Assembly: GCA_035235625.1 (NCBI GenBank)
Contig: CP141147.1
Coordinates: forward strand, 23,852,756 to 23,916,755
From: Saururus chinensis
Taxonomy: Eukaryota; Streptophyta; Magnoliopsida; Piperales; Saururaceae
Reading direction: 5' to 3'
Length of the DNA: 64,000 bases
The notes under the pieces are model-generated. The model saw only the letters and a program-made list of their open reading frames with translations. It was not told the origin of the DNA and made no database searches. A program made the translations under genes and the position numbers. Position 1 is the stretch's first letter. Every line of letters begins with the position of its first letter. Shown here in pieces: positions 11,258-23,460 of this stretch.

Positions 11258-11545
11258 GATTTAAATGGGTTCAGATCAGCTAAGTGTGCACTCCCACTAT
11301 AATTTTTGGAAGTGCCCGATCAATGTCAACCATGTTGGAAAAACACGTCAAACTGTTAGACCTATTAAACTCATTTTTTCCACATGGCTGTCATTAATTG
11401 GACACTCCCACCACAATAGGTTGGCGCGCACACATATACGAATCCGATTCCAACTGGGTTTAGATCAACTAAGTGTGTACTCCCACTATAATTTGTGGAA
11501 GTGGCCAATCAATGCCAGCCATGTGGAAAAACACGTCAGAAATTC
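11258..11545. repeat. Three-copy repeat: two direct, one inverted
   Basis: A unit of about 85 bp with ACTCCCACTATAATTT and CATGTTGGAAAAACACGTCA-like segments occurs at about 11258-11345 and again at about 11455-11545. Between them, about 11380-11425 is an inverted partial copy (CCACATGGCTGTCATTAATT is the reverse complement of the corresponding part). The arrangement suggests a foldback MITE or a rearranged local duplication; no target duplication was identified. Confidence 0.65.
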
Positions 11546-12010
11546 ATGTTTAGCTACCTATGGGAATGAATTACAGATAGCCTGAGTTTTGGTTTTTGAC
11601 TCATGACTACCTATAATAATCATAGAGGAAAAATTTCTATTTGTCAAGTTAATTTAGAAAGATATAATAATTTTACCCTATTGTAATGGGTTTAGATAAT
11701 TTTATTCCTTTTGAATTTAGATGCTTCTTTCAATTTCAAAATTTGAATAGCTTAAATATAATTTTTATTTCTTCTATAAAAAAACTATAAGCCACATTGA
11801 AGGTTGGGGGTTAAGCAAGACCCCTACTGGTATATAATGATAAATCAATGAGGTACAAAATAAGGGGGGGGGGGACTTGAGGCCTTACCCTAATAATGCA
11901 GCAGAGAGCCAAAATATTTTTAAATTCCTTTAGAAGTAAAAGTAAGATAAGTTTAGCTATAATGTTCAAATTATTAAAAGACTTAAAGATAATTTTAGTT
12001 ATTTTCTAAA

Positions 12011-12045
12011 TACTAAATGAGACATTTAGTATAGAATGGAGGGAG
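12011..12045. mobile_element. Stowaway-like right end
   Basis: The end ...GAATGGAGGGAG followed by TA (12046-12047) matches a Stowaway terminus in reverse complement. I found no matching left end within 400 bp upstream, so this is a solo end or a strongly decayed element. Confidence 0.4.
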
Positions 12046-12839
12046 TATAAAAAAGGCTAATGAATTAGTCACACCTTACTTTTGAAAACTTTTACTTTAG
12101 AAATGAAATGTTGTACGTTAGACTACTAGCCCAATGTGATTTTACTCATTAACTATTATGATCTTGCTACGACATAACAAAATTGTTTTCTTGCTAAATC
12201 CACCAACATTTTCTCTCTCTAACATTCTTTCTCGGTTCTTTTACTGATTATAGAGCTTTCAAGTTTCAATTATTATTTTTTTAACAGAACCCCTACTCGG
12301 GATTTGATAACTAAGATTGTGGTACAAGTGAGGGGACCATGAAAACCACACCCAAATAAAATTATAATTAGCTAAAAATATAAAGCAAGAGGACTTTTTT
12401 ACTAGCCTTGGAATTAGCTAAAATTCTTGAAACGTGTACAATTTCACCAAAATACTAGAAGTAACCCTATCTATACATGGGAACCTCTACACATGTGGTG
12501 GAAGTTACCTAAATGTGCCTAGCCCCTTCTACTTCATCTCTACTAACTCATTGAAACCAGCCAGCCCTAAATTGCCACCTCCTTTACTACTACCAGCTCC
12601 TCTTCCTCCACTACTCGTGTCTCTTTTTCTATAATGCCCTGGGTCCATAGGTGCCCAAAATTTGAGGCTAAACCCAACCTTGGTGTCAAAATAATAGACA
12701 TAATTTTTTTTTACCAATCGCTAGGATCCTTTTCTGTGTGCAAGAGTTAGAGCATTTCTCGGGCACTAGTTTCAAAAAGAATAAAAAAATTAATGACTAC
12801 TATTTTTTGGATTGAGCCAACATTGTTATGATATTAGTT

Positions 12840-13905
12840 GACTACGTATTGCATAAATATATTTTTTTAAATCATGGTTTGATGTTACCCACTAGTGGAG
12901 AAGATGTACTACTATCCCATAGCTCAACCCTAGTTGATACCACACCTCATGGTGTGTTAACAATCGAGGATTCTACTTTAATTTTTGTTGACCTAATGAT
13001 GCAAAAGATGACTGAGTGGCTCTAAGCACAAGGATATCAAATGAGTCAGTCCAAAAGAGCAGGATAAAGTAATCCAAGTGAAAAGGACAACCTCCTAGAG
13101 CGATTTAAGAAAGTTGCACCATCCTTCATTGGCCAAGATGGCCCTGAAGCAATGGAAAAATGGACATTCAAAGTGGAATGAATTTTCAAGGTAATAAGGA
13201 TACCGGAAGATTGAAAGGTATCCATAGCTACCTTTGCTACGACAGGAGAAGCCTCTTTTTGGTTGCCTACCACTGAGAGGAACTTCTTCCCCAACAACGA
13301 TAACATCAAATAGAAAGAGTTTCGAAAAGTTATGTATGTCAAGTATTTTCCTCCTCATGTTCAGGAGAAGAAAGAAAAAAAAATTCTAGATCTTCAACAA
13401 GGTAGGATGACTGTTGGTCAATAAGAGAACAAGTTCATCCAACTTCAATGTTTTGCTCCTGACTCTTGCTCTACCAAGCTGAAGAAGGCACGTAAATTTG
13501 TAAAGGGATTAAACAATGGTCTACGAAGAGAGTAGTAGGCTTCCAACCTTCCACTTTTGCTAAAACAGTGGAGTTAGCATCTATTTTGGAACAAGATCAT
13601 ATTTAATTTTTAGTAGAGCAAGGGAACTGAGGCCAAAGCAATGACACTAAGTTTGACAAGGGAAAACAGAAAGTCTATTTTCAATGACAATGATGTCAAC
13701 CGCTAGACAGAAACACAACCTTTAGCTAGGAATGAGAGAAAATCGAAGAAATGTCCACTGTGTAATAGATTTCACCCTAACAAACCTTGCTACTTTTATG
13801 AAGGAAGTTGTTTTTCATGCGGCAAGCAAGGGCACAAGGCTTGGGATTGTCCGAAAAAGAAAAATAAAGAAGTGCAAAAACCCAGAGCCGAGGGTTGAGT
13901 TTTTG
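12840..13905 (+). pseudogene. Ty3/Gypsy gag (Retrotrans_gag) remains
   Basis: Reading across several stops gives a capsid-like stretch (PSFIGQDGPEAMEKW, FRKVMYVKYFPPHVQEKK, LQQGRMTVGQ, FAPDSCSTKLKKARKFVKG) in the order of plant Ty3/Gypsy gag. It ends with a canonical zinc knuckle, CFSCGKQGHKAWDC, at about 13807-13848, preceded by a second Cys-rich segment (CPLCNRFHPNKPC). No pol follows: about 260 bp later comes the purine-rich tract and LTR, so almost all of pol is deleted. Confidence 0.8.
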
Positions 13906-14198
13906 CAATCACCGCTAGAGGGACTCAGTCATCTAATGCAATCATCAAAGATATTTTATTTTTAAAATAAAATAATAATATAGTATTAGCTTTTTTGAGA
14001 TTAATTTGGATGAGTTTACCTATTTTGCCCAATAGTTTTCTTATCGAGGTACATGTGCAGCTAGGGGGAATAACCCTATGTTTCAATTATATTTTTTTAT
14101 TTTTTAAAACTTTATGCATATTAATGTGATTTTAAGACTACATTATTATAATTAGTTTGTACTAATTTCGGGGACAAAATTTTGTAAAGGGCTTAGTT

Positions 14199-16190
14199 TG
14201 TAACACCTCAGAATTTCAATGTTTTAAAATTTGAATGGTTGGGTACATTAGCGATTTTTAGGGCCTAATAACTAATTTTCTTAAAATTAGACCATTTTGA
14301 GCTTGGTTTGTTTGGAAGAGCCTAAGATATTTGTTAGGACTCAGAGAGACAAATGTATCAAGCCTAAAAATGCGTCAATTGGACACCAGGATAGTAGGCT
14401 ATGGCTTCGAGAAGTATATCATAGGTGGGGCCCACTTTAAATTAGCGAGTAAACATACGCTTGTGTGATATTGTTTCGAAGGGCTGATTGATACGAGTCC
14501 AATGCTACTAAGAATGCACAACTCCGAGTTCGAGGTAGGGAGTTATGCTCATTTTAAGTTTTAAATTTCGTTTAATATTAAAAACAATTTTTTTAAAAAA
14601 AATTGTTTTTTTGGTGTCAACCATGGCTGACGCTACTTGCCGTGGCAGGTAGCTTGCAGGGGATGGGCTACACGAGCATGGCTTCTGCAGCACCATTAGA
14701 TGCGTGACATGTGTCGCACATCTGACAGCTTTCATTCCCTATAAAAAGGGAGGGTGGGGAGGTTCTAACTCGCCCCACACCCTTCTCCTAGCCTCTGCCT
14801 GCTGTGAAAATTTTTTACACCCATTTCTAAGTCGTTTTTCGTCTGATTTCCTCTGTTTAGAAACCGTTCCTAGCTAATGTTGCTGTACTTCATAGATGGG
14901 TCACTTTTCGAGTTAGCTACTATAAAGAAGGGAAATGACCCGATGTAAGGGGAGGCTTGGTCTGTCGCTTCGGGCTAGGAGGAAGTTGTTCTAGAGCATG
15001 GGGAGGCTCCGTCTGCTGCTTTTGAGCCACAAGGATAAATCATCCCGACGCAAGGGGATACTCTGTCTAGTGCTTCCGAGACTGGAAGGAGATCTTGTCC
15101 CGATGCAAGAGTAGGTTTTGCCCGGTGGTCGTAAACCCGGGAATGAGACAAGGCTCCGACAGCCGGGCGTTACTTTGGTAATTTTAAGAACAAAGGGTAT
15201 GTGGTTTTAAACTCTAATTTCATGCTATGACTAGGCCGTACAAGTTCACATTTTTTTTATGAACGATTATTTTGAAAGAGATAATATTTATTAGGGGTCG
15301 GGCAAACACTAAAATAATAGTATACCCTACACCTCTAAGATGGATTTTATTGTGATATGAACTTTAATATATTATTATTTGAATTATATTTATGAATGAT
15401 TATGACTGGATTGAATGGTAGTTATTTGGTATAAAGCCCAAAAACTCTCATTGGTTTTAAAGGGTAGCTATTTGGTATAAAGCCCAAAAACTATTGGATT
15501 TATGACTCTTAGGTACCGCCTATTATTGCATATGGTGTACCCATGAAGTTGGATATCTTAAGAAGATCCTCTTCATTCTAATCCTATTGCCCGGCCCTTG
15601 AGCATGAGTGCATGTTGCTTTGGTATCGACGACATTATGTGAATATGTTTTATCTGATTTTGAATTATTTATCGGATTCTAGTTATAAATGATTTATCTA
15701 AGTTTATCGAACTGTAAAAAACTACTTTTATCTGTATAAGAAGTGTGTTGGATTCGGTTAGTTGATAGTATTATTTTGAGTCGACTTTTAAATATTAATT
15801 ATTATAAGAATATTTATTTATGCTTTGTGTTTTAACGTATTAATAGAATTTAATTCTATTTACTAAGTATAATTATACTCACCCACCCCTAGACGGTGCA
15901 GGTCCAAATGAAGAAGATGATGTTAATGAAGATTGCTCGTAGAACTTCAAAAGATCTACGTTCTTTTTTATTTACTTTATTACATTCTTTTGTTATGTAT
16001 TTATTTTGGACGTGCATAAATTTGATTTTGTTAAGGCACGATCTGCCTTGTCTTGTAAAGTTTTTGTAATAAAGTAAATAAATGAATAATTACTCTTCTG
16101 TACATGGTTGATCTTGGCATATAATTTATAATTACGAATTAATGGCACTCCAACCTTTAATTTAATTTAAAAAGTGAGAGCGGTACACTA
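14199..16190 (+). repeat. Ty3/Gypsy LTR (about 2 kb)
   Basis: It begins TGTAACACC, the usual start of plant Tekay/Del-like LTRs. Just upstream (14168-14197) is the purine-rich stretch CGGGGACAAAATTTTGTAAA that precedes the 3' LTR in such elements. A TATA-like TATAAAAAGGGAGG lies at 14741-14754. The right end is placed near GGTACACTA at 16181-16190, where sequence resembling a decayed primer site (TGGATGAGAG, 16191-16200) follows; this border is uncertain. The small minus-strand frame at 14508-14735 is a shadow. Confidence 0.65.
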
Positions 16191-16349
16191 TGGATGAGAG
16201 TAAGGTCGATGTAGTTAAAGAATGACCAAGACATACTAATTGAGGTATAGAGTTATCATGGGTGTGCTTCTCTCTATTGAAGATATATTCTACATTTCAG
16301 TATGATTATTTCTCCCATTACTGATTGTATAAAGTTATGATTTTTTGTT

Positions 16350-17690
16350 TAGAATAATGAAGCTGAGCATTTTATTACTCTTATCAAAGAAAAATTGATT
16401 TCAGTACTTGTGTTAACCTTGCCAAAGTTTGTTAAGTTTTTCCTAACTTTGTCAAGCCTTTTATGTTGCATTGTGATACTATTATTGGAACTATCCTAAG
16501 TCAAGAGGGCCACCCAATTACTTATTTTAGTGAGAAATTGTTAAGTGCACGACGAGTTATTATACTTATGATGTTGAGGTTTATGTAGTTGTTCATAAGC
16601 TTGGACATTAAAGATATTATTTGATACATACAAAGCTTATTCTCTATTCTTATCATTATGCTATCAAGTATATTAATAGCCAAGAAAAATTATCTGTTAG
16701 GTATGCATAATGGGCATCTTATTTGCAAGAATTTACTTTTATGTTTAATTATAAGTCTTGGGTTTGAAAATGCGGTTGTAGATGCCTTGGCTCACCACAT
16801 ATGCTTACTTACTAATATGAGTGTTCAAGTGGTAGGTTTTGATTCATTTTGGGAGTTATTATTTGCTAACTTTTTCTTTACTAAAGTTTTGACTGACATT
16901 GAGACAAGGAAGAGATCAGAATATCTATTGTATGATAGTTTTCTCTTCAAAAGTATTCAGTTATGTATTTCTATTTGTGGCTTGTGCTTAAATATCATTA
17001 AAGAATTACATGATGAGGGTCATATATGAAGAGATAAAACATTCTAGTTTTTTTTTCTTTACTTCTGGCCATTTATGCACAAGGAGGTATATAGATTTGT
17101 TGGAATGTGTTATATATTCCATGCTGCTAAAAGAACAACTACTAATGGCTAGCTTACCCCTACTCAATCATAGTCGAATATCATTGTATACTTTATTCTT
17201 GGATTGCCACATACTCAAAGAGGAATGATTGTTATTTATGTAAAAAGAAACAAAATGCGATAAGAAGAAGCCCTACTCTGTTTAAGGACAAAGGACTTTA
17301 CTAGGGTGCAAATATCATTGGCATGTTGAAGTCTTCTTATGCATTGGTTTCGTGGGAGAACAACCATTCATACTGTTTGGATGATAACTCCTACGGTTGA
17401 GTGGTACCACTTGATATGGAAGACACAAAGTGAACGACCCTTTATTTGCTTGGTTAAATATTATCATTGGTCTTCTTACTTTGGAAATCAATCTAGAGTA
17501 GGCTGCCAACTTGCAATTATGAGCATCCTATGTTATAACAAGGTCTCCATTTGGGGCCATCTAATCTTGGAATGCCTCTATTATGAATCGGCGTTGACTA
17601 TCATTTTATCTAGATGTCATATCTTAGGAATTGTGCTTGATTTAAGAGGTGTTCGCTAATGCACTTTATGATAGTTAATAGATATGCCAC
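16350..17690 (+). pseudogene. Ty3/Gypsy RNase H and integrase remains
   Basis: Reading through frameshifts, the RNase H part shows FSEK-like, YTYDVEVYVVVHKL, YLIHTKLILYS and YINSQEKLSVRYA segments followed by VVDALAHH. The integrase zinc-binding region follows (IIKELHDEGHI, then GRDKT, then a decayed linker and LGLPHTQR near 17205). This is the normal downstream order in a Ty3/Gypsy pol. RT and protease are absent. The three open frames here (16658-17029, 17010-17228, 17339-17659) are pieces or shadows of it. Confidence 0.78.
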
Positions 17691-17897
17691 TATCCTCCTC
17701 AAACCCATCTTCAATGTCCATAATTTTTTCATGTGGAGTAAATGGAACCCACAAAGTTTTTAAGTGGAAAGACGCCAAGCCTTGCTTTCATCATCATTAT
17801 CAAGCAAGTTCACCATAGTTTGGATGCACTGAAATATCATTGACAGTTGATCAATCCGATCATTGTAATATTTTTATACTAAATTTTTAATTAAGTA

Positions 17898-18091
17898 CTC
17901 CCTCCCTCCTAGATTAATAGCTCCATTTAACAAAAAAAATTATTTCATATTAATAGCTTTATTTTGTTTAATTTAATTAGTTGGTTATTTAAAAAAGAGT
18001 ATTATAAGTTTATTTTTAAAATGTAGATTTTATCAGTCAATAAAAAACCACTATTTTTCTAAGAAAAGCTATTAATATTTAACTTAGGGAG
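17898..18091. mobile_element. Stowaway-type MITE (194 bp)
   Basis: The left end CTCCCTCCCTCCTAGATTAA and the right end (reverse complement CTCCCTAAGTTAAATATTAA) match at the tip and again in ATTAATAGCT. TA flanks both sides (17896-17897, 18092-18093). It is non-coding and AT-rich inside, as in other Stowaway elements. Confidence 0.88.
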
Positions 18092-18093
18092 TA

Positions 18094-18471
18094 CAAATTA
18101 TTCTCCGCCAAATCACCATTGAAAAGAAAAGAAAAGTTGGATCCATGTATTTCTGATTCTTGTCACTAATCACAGCAAAAGATTTCACATTGAAACAAGT
18201 GAAATGCTTTAAAATGAAATAAAACTTCATTGTTTTCTACTTGCAAACCAGAGTGAGCGAAAACACTTTATTCCACGATCAGAACCCAAACCAAAAACAA
18301 ATGAAGGGAACACGCAGCAATGGTTCTATCCCCAATCCTACCGCGTACCCTTTTATTACCGAGGATGATGCCAATCAAGCCTACATCCTACACATAACCT
18401 TGAACAAGAGCCCGGAAAACCTAACCGCTCATGGTAGATCATGTCTACCATTTGTTCACTATTTATGCCAA
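18094..18471. other. 3' flank of gene 2
   Basis: This lies downstream of the minus-strand gene 2. The plus-strand frame at 18241-18576 runs antisense into the gene and has no recognisable content. Probably contains the gene 2 3' UTR. Confidence 0.4.
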
Positions 18472-18996
18472 TCAAATAATAGAGCAACCACAACAAGAGC
18501 CACAATCATCTCTGCCACCATTGGTGGTGGCAGCTCTACGCTGGCCACCAGAAAATGTAGGGGGAGGCGGCAGTAGGCTGTTTTCATCCGCATATTGATC
18601 AAGTCGGAAAATGAACTGAGTCCTCCCATCCTGATTGTAGCTCCAAATGCTCAATACTGCATTCATATTGATCTTGCACCTATGCATCATGGAGTTCCAA
18701 TCAGTGTCAAATGAGCAGTCATCACCCACCAATTTGATGGTAACATCAAATAGCCAGTTGCGTGGTCCCACTGCGGTGCATCTCAATCCCTTCTCGTCTT
18801 TGCCTCGGTGCCACTCGTCGGCGGTAAGGATAGCCTTGAGTTGCTGCCGGCCATCCTCTTCAACTCTATGGCTCCCAGTGTCCAGCAGCAGTTTTGTATG
18901 GGAAGCTGTCATGTGTAGCCTGTAAATGTAGTATGCCCCTGTGGCCTCGATCTGAGCGTCTTGCTGCTTCCTGTAGGCTGCCTCTGCGTCAGCCAT
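18472..18996 (-). CDS. CaaX-box family protein, gene 2 (174 aa)
   Basis: Intact intronless frame from ATG at 18996. It shares with the other three copies GAYYIYRLHMT (residues 20-30), GLRCTAVGPR (70-79), VGDDCSFDTDW (90-100), SIWSY (116-120) and FIFRLDQYADEN (128-139), then PPPPTFSGG, the same proline-rich junction as in gene 1. The tail DDCGSCCGCSII ends in a CaaX box, CSII, with three further Cys close by as possible palmitoylation sites. Nothing suggests secretion or a membrane helix; membrane attachment by lipid is the inference. A TATA-like CATATAGCTC occurs on the minus strand near 19055-19064, about 60 bp upstream of the ATG. Molecular function unknown. Confidence 0.77.
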   Translation of the reverse strand: MADAEAAYRKQQDAQIEATGAYYIYRLHMTASHTKLLLDTGSHRVEEDGRQQLKAILTADEWHRGKDEKGLRCTAVGPRNWLFDVTIKLVGDDCSFDTDWNSMMHRCKINMNAVLSIWSYNQDGRTQFIFRLDQYADENSLLPPPPTFSGGQRRAATTNGGRDDCGSCCGCSII

Positions 18997-21718
18997 TGCT
19001 AATGTCGTTGATGAAGAAAACTTTTAATTTCATAGTACAGATTCCATGATATTAGAGCTATATGTAGTGAATGTGTGAGGGCACACAGAGAAGATGGCAA
19101 TATGGTTGAGGTTTGTCCGGTACTTCATGGTCTTCATACTGAAACTGTATACTAGTGTGATTGTAACTAATTAGATGATGGAAGTGGACATGCAAGGGCC
19201 ACCCATTGTTTTGTTGGGAGGTTCAATAATTGATGAGTGAGGTGGTTGTGAATGCAAATGCATACAATTGTGGAAGATGCACGGAATTAGGAGATTCAAG
19301 AATTGATGAGCAAAAATTTCTGCGCGTAATAGTGTACTGCCTGCCAAGAGGGACGAAATCTTTTTGATGCAATGGACATAAAAGCCTGATACGGGTACCA
19401 AATACGAGGAGACTAATCAATGATCAAAACAAAAAGGACATTATAGTACACCAAATATTGCGAAGAACTGCGTGAAGAAATCTGTTGGGACTGGACTATT
19501 GTGAAATGAACTGGCTATTTTTTTAATTAACCAAATCATGACATTTTTAAGAGAGTTGAAAGTAGTTTGAATCATGGCATATTTACCTAAAAAAACAAGG
19601 ATAGTTGTGCAATTTACATGGATAACGGTTTTCATTGAAATGTTTGTGTTAATTGATTTTTGTTTTGACACCCCTTCCCATTAAAGATCGATCATAAGAG
19701 TTTATATACACAGGATTAACAGAAAGAATGATACCTAAACATGTTACAGATGCCAACGTACGTGTCATAAGAAATGGTATTTATTGAAGCAATTTGAGGC
19801 CAGCAGCGTAAATATGTCTGCACTTAAATTCTAATCTTCTGAACAGCTGAATTTTGTGTAAAGCCACGTTGTTGAGATGCAATTATGACATTCTCTTTAG
19901 AGAAAATAGATAGCTGCACTAATGACTTCTATCACAAGCTGCACTAGTGACTTCTATCACAAGTTCTATAGTCATTGAATTGATGAAAGAATAATGGCAT
20001 GGATTTGTTGAGAGTAAATTTCTCACTTCTCCTGATCATTATTAGATATTAACATAAAATACGATACAACTCGACATAGTGTATTCGGTTACATGCTTAT
20101 AACTTATATCGTGTTAATGGTAACACGATAAGAATACATGTCGCATTATTATATCTACGTTGAAAATCATTATTTATATACCACATGTGTACATTGCATC
20201 ATTACTTATGTGATAGATTAACTATCGTGTTTTTTATTCATATGATATGCTTTGTACTTAACACAATATATTCGATATCATGTGCTCGATTTTACGATAA
20301 AGTATAATCTCGTGTATTCTAAGAATTCATTGTTACTTGATAGTTTTAAAAGTGAATTATATATCATTGACTCCTGTCTGAAATCCAAAATTAAAGTTGG
20401 GCTAAGCCATTACGATCGATGATTTAGCTCAATTAAATGCCTAATTCTTTTCTACTGATGGTGATTTATCACTATTATCGGGCTCTTTCATCTTGGTACA
20501 ATGATATAACCTTCTTATTTGCCTTATATGAATGGAGAACATTGATTGCAGATTATCATGGTCTTTTAATTCATATATCATAGATGATTAGGAAGATGAA
20601 ATTAAATATTTTAAAATCACATTACTATTAATGGCAAGTCATGCTTTGACTTGATGAACCTCACGGATAGATCAATGTTATCAACCCTACATTTCCACTT
20701 TTATACACGTTATCATTGCCTATCTCTCCATTGTAATATATGCAAACACCAATCCAATCCACAATGGGTGTAAAAAGGTGATTGAATCCGCGAAATGAAG
20801 CCTTTTGACCCCTCAAACGACTTTTGGATTATCAAAAAATAGTTTTTTAATAAATAACAAATCTCACTAGTGAGTCATTGCCAGTCACCTCCCGCCGGCA
20901 ATTTTTGTTGGCCTCCGATGAATCCCAATACATTGAAATGGTGCCACACTATTTCGGTGTTTATTTATTATAATATGTTGGGTAGTGAAAATTCTAAGGG
21001 TATTTTTGTTCATAAATAGGTAATATAACATTTGTGTTTTAAATCTAGATAATATGAAATATTGTGTTCTTCAACCAAGGAATATGGAAAAACTCTTAAC
21101 AAAAATATCAACCTCCATGCAGTGTCTACTTATGAAATAGATGTCCTCTACCAAACTATAGCGCCTGCAACAAAGGAGGTCAAAGTCTCATAACCTTGAG
21201 AATAGAAATAAGAATCCATTTTGAAAATATGCTCTAAAAATTCTCCCGCATTGTTGCAGCAACAACATCTATTGGCAAAGAAAATACCTGTGTTGCAATT
21301 GGTCAAGGATGAGCAACCCGCCATGATACATTAGCCAAAAAATAAAAGAATTGTTGGGTGCTGTAGCAGAAGCTTGGTGGTGAGCCCGGCTTGTGGATGT
21401 GTAAAAAATTCAACATTTATGTCTCTCTCAAGTAATTTATATGAATTAATACATAAACATATATAAGTAGTAGAACAAATTTAAATAACTTTAAATTTTT
21501 ATTAATTAAATCAAGAATTAGGTACTACTAACCTTTAGGGGCTGAGCCCAAAGGATATGGCCAATCACCTAGAAGCAAGTATGACCTATTATTTATTTTA
21601 AATATAAATAGGGAGAATTAGAATTACCTCTTTAATTGAAAATTTTCTTCTCTTCCAACTAAGAGAAGCATTTTTATTCCTTAGCCAAATTGCTGGGATA
21701 ATTTGACTTGAATAAATA
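18997..21718. other. 2.7-kb AT-rich stretch, no gene seen
   Basis: Contains only short unsupported frames (19171-19401, 19223-19420, 19441-19671). A 25-bp unit (AGCTGCACTAATGACTTCTA...) is tandemly repeated at 19912-19936 and 19937-19961. Region 20040-20340 is rich in short partial palindromes around CGTGTT/AACACGAT, possibly an old MITE, but I could not fix its ends. The right border is the broken end of Copia-2. Confidence 0.45.
19912..19961. repeat. 25-bp tandem repeat, two copies
   Basis: AGCTGCACTAATGACTTCTA plus TCACA at 19912-19936, repeated with one change (AATG to AGTG) at 19937-19961. Confidence 0.85.
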
Positions 21719-22233
21719 GATCCATCGAGATAATATTTTCTTTTAAATATCCACTTGCACCCAATTAGTTTAAACCCTAGAGGTAAATTCGTTAAAACCC
21801 ACGTCCTATTTGCAAGTATTGAATCCATCACACTCTATACAACCTCCTTATATAAAGGAGTTTTACTAGATGACATAGCTTCATTAAAAGTCAAAGGATC
21901 CTCATTCCCCACCATGAAAGTGTAAAAGTCATCCTCAAAGTTTTTCTCTATTCTAGTTCTCTTAGATCTCCTTACATCTACATTGGTTCTCGAATCTTCC
22001 ATTCTGGGAATAGAAGATGATGAAACATCTTATTTATGCACTACAACCTTACTATTTTCCTTCATAGGAAATACATTCTCAAAGAATGTTACATCATCGG
22101 ACTTCTTAATAGTATTGGGAGCATAATCCTGCCTATTAGACTCAATAACTAAACATCGATAAGCTCTGCGATTTTGTGCATAACCAATAAACACTGCATC
22201 ATAAATTTTTGAACCTAGCTTGTCCATCTTCAC
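21719..22233 (-). pseudogene. Copia-2 RT N-terminus and linker
   Basis: RT N-terminal sequence ([20 protein letters not shown]) is followed toward higher coordinates by the linker, including the plus-strand complement of the RRSKRTR segment. Sequence homology to Copia-1 (7706-8251) stops abruptly at about 21719, so the last third of the frame at 21598-21831 is unrelated flanking DNA. Confidence 0.75.
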
Positions 22234-22263
22234 ATTTGATCTTTTTACTTTAGCGAGACATCC

Positions 22264-22941
22264 TCAAACCTTAATGAACTTTAAACTTGGTTTTCTTCCT
22301 TTCATTAATGCATAAGGGGTTATATTTTGTCCTTTATGAGGCATGCTATTTAAGATTATACATGCTGAAATAATCGCTTCTCCCCATAGATTTTTTGGTA
22401 AATTCAAAGAGAAAAGCATAGAATTTATCATGTCTAGAAAAGTTTTATTCTTTCTTTCAGCACCACCATTAGATTGAGGAGAGTAAGGTATTGTGGTTTC
22501 ATGTATTATTCCTTTATCTTCATAAAATTTGCAAAGTTCAAGAGAACAATACTCCCTACCATGATCAGACCTTAGTCTCTTGATCCGCCTTTTAGTTTGA
22601 TTATCAACCTCTACCTTATAAGTCTTAAGTTTTTCAAAAGCCTCATCTTTGAACTTAAGCAAGTACATATAACAAAATTTTGAGTAATCATTAATAAAAG
22701 TAATAAAATATCTTATACCACCCCTAGTCAATAATCCATTAAACTCACAAATATCAGAGTGGATTAAATCAAGCACGTATGTAGATCTATCAACAGATTT
22801 ATATGGTTTCATAAGTTGTTTTGCTTGAATACTAACCCCACATTTATCAAGAGATTTAACATGAAATTTTGGAATCAAATCAAGTTTCATCATTCTCTTA
22901 ATGATCTGTGAATTCACATGTCCTAGCCTCGTATGCCACAT
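22264..22941 (-). pseudogene. Copia-2 pre-integrase finger and integrase core
   Basis: A 225-aa open frame running from MWHTRLGHVNSQ, the pre-integrase finger, through CGVSIQAKQ, where the second Cys of the finger is Ser, into the DDE core: HSDICEFNG, RSDHGREYC and GGAERKNKT carry the catalytic D, D and E. In Copia-1 the same segment is broken by a stop; here it is open. It is part of an inverted, promoterless remnant and is not expected to be expressed. Confidence 0.85.
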
Positions 22942-22980
22942 ATCAAAAGAATCAATATGATAAATTAAAGAGTCATCAAC

Positions 22981-23457
22981 TTAAAATAAAGATTTATTAC
23001 AAGAAACCAAATTTAATTTAAAGAGGTCATCACACACATAGCATTTACCAACAAAAGTATCATGTCTAGTTATTACAACTTTATTTGACTCAAACACTAG
23101 TTTATATCCCTCTCTACTAAAAAGTACTCCACTAACAAGGTTCTTCCTCATACTTGGCATGTGCAACACATTATGGAGAGTCAGCATGTTCCCCGATGTG
23201 AACTAGATGTCCATGATTCCAACTACATGAACTCTAGCGACATAGGAGTTCCCCATCATCATTGTCATATCCTTTACTTCTTGATAGAAAGAAAAGGAAG
23301 AAACATCAATACCGATGTGAACAGTTGCCCCTGTATCAACCCACCAATCAGTAAGTTTACATGCCAAGTTAATTTCAGAATTAGTTATTACTAACTTGTC
23401 ATCTGAAGTAACCATATTAGCCTAAGCAGAAGATGCAACCCCACCATGACTTTGGTC
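22981..23457 (-). pseudogene. Copia-2 protease region
   Basis: Two frames (23203-23415 and 22981-23187) cover the aspartic protease. WWVDTGAT keeps the intact DTGA active-site motif that Copia-1 has lost. A stop near 23200 divides it. The gag-pol UAG at 23458-23460 marks its upstream limit. Confidence 0.82.
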
Positions 23458-23460
23458 CTA

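Larger units (their letters stand above)
11145..12840. other. Intergenic stretch with small repeats
   Basis: No coding potential beyond the shadow frame at 11265-11585, which lies across the three-copy repeat. A run of ten G occurs at 11865-11875. A Pro/Leu-coding low-complexity patch lies at 12525-12632. The remainder is AT-rich. Confidence 0.4.
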
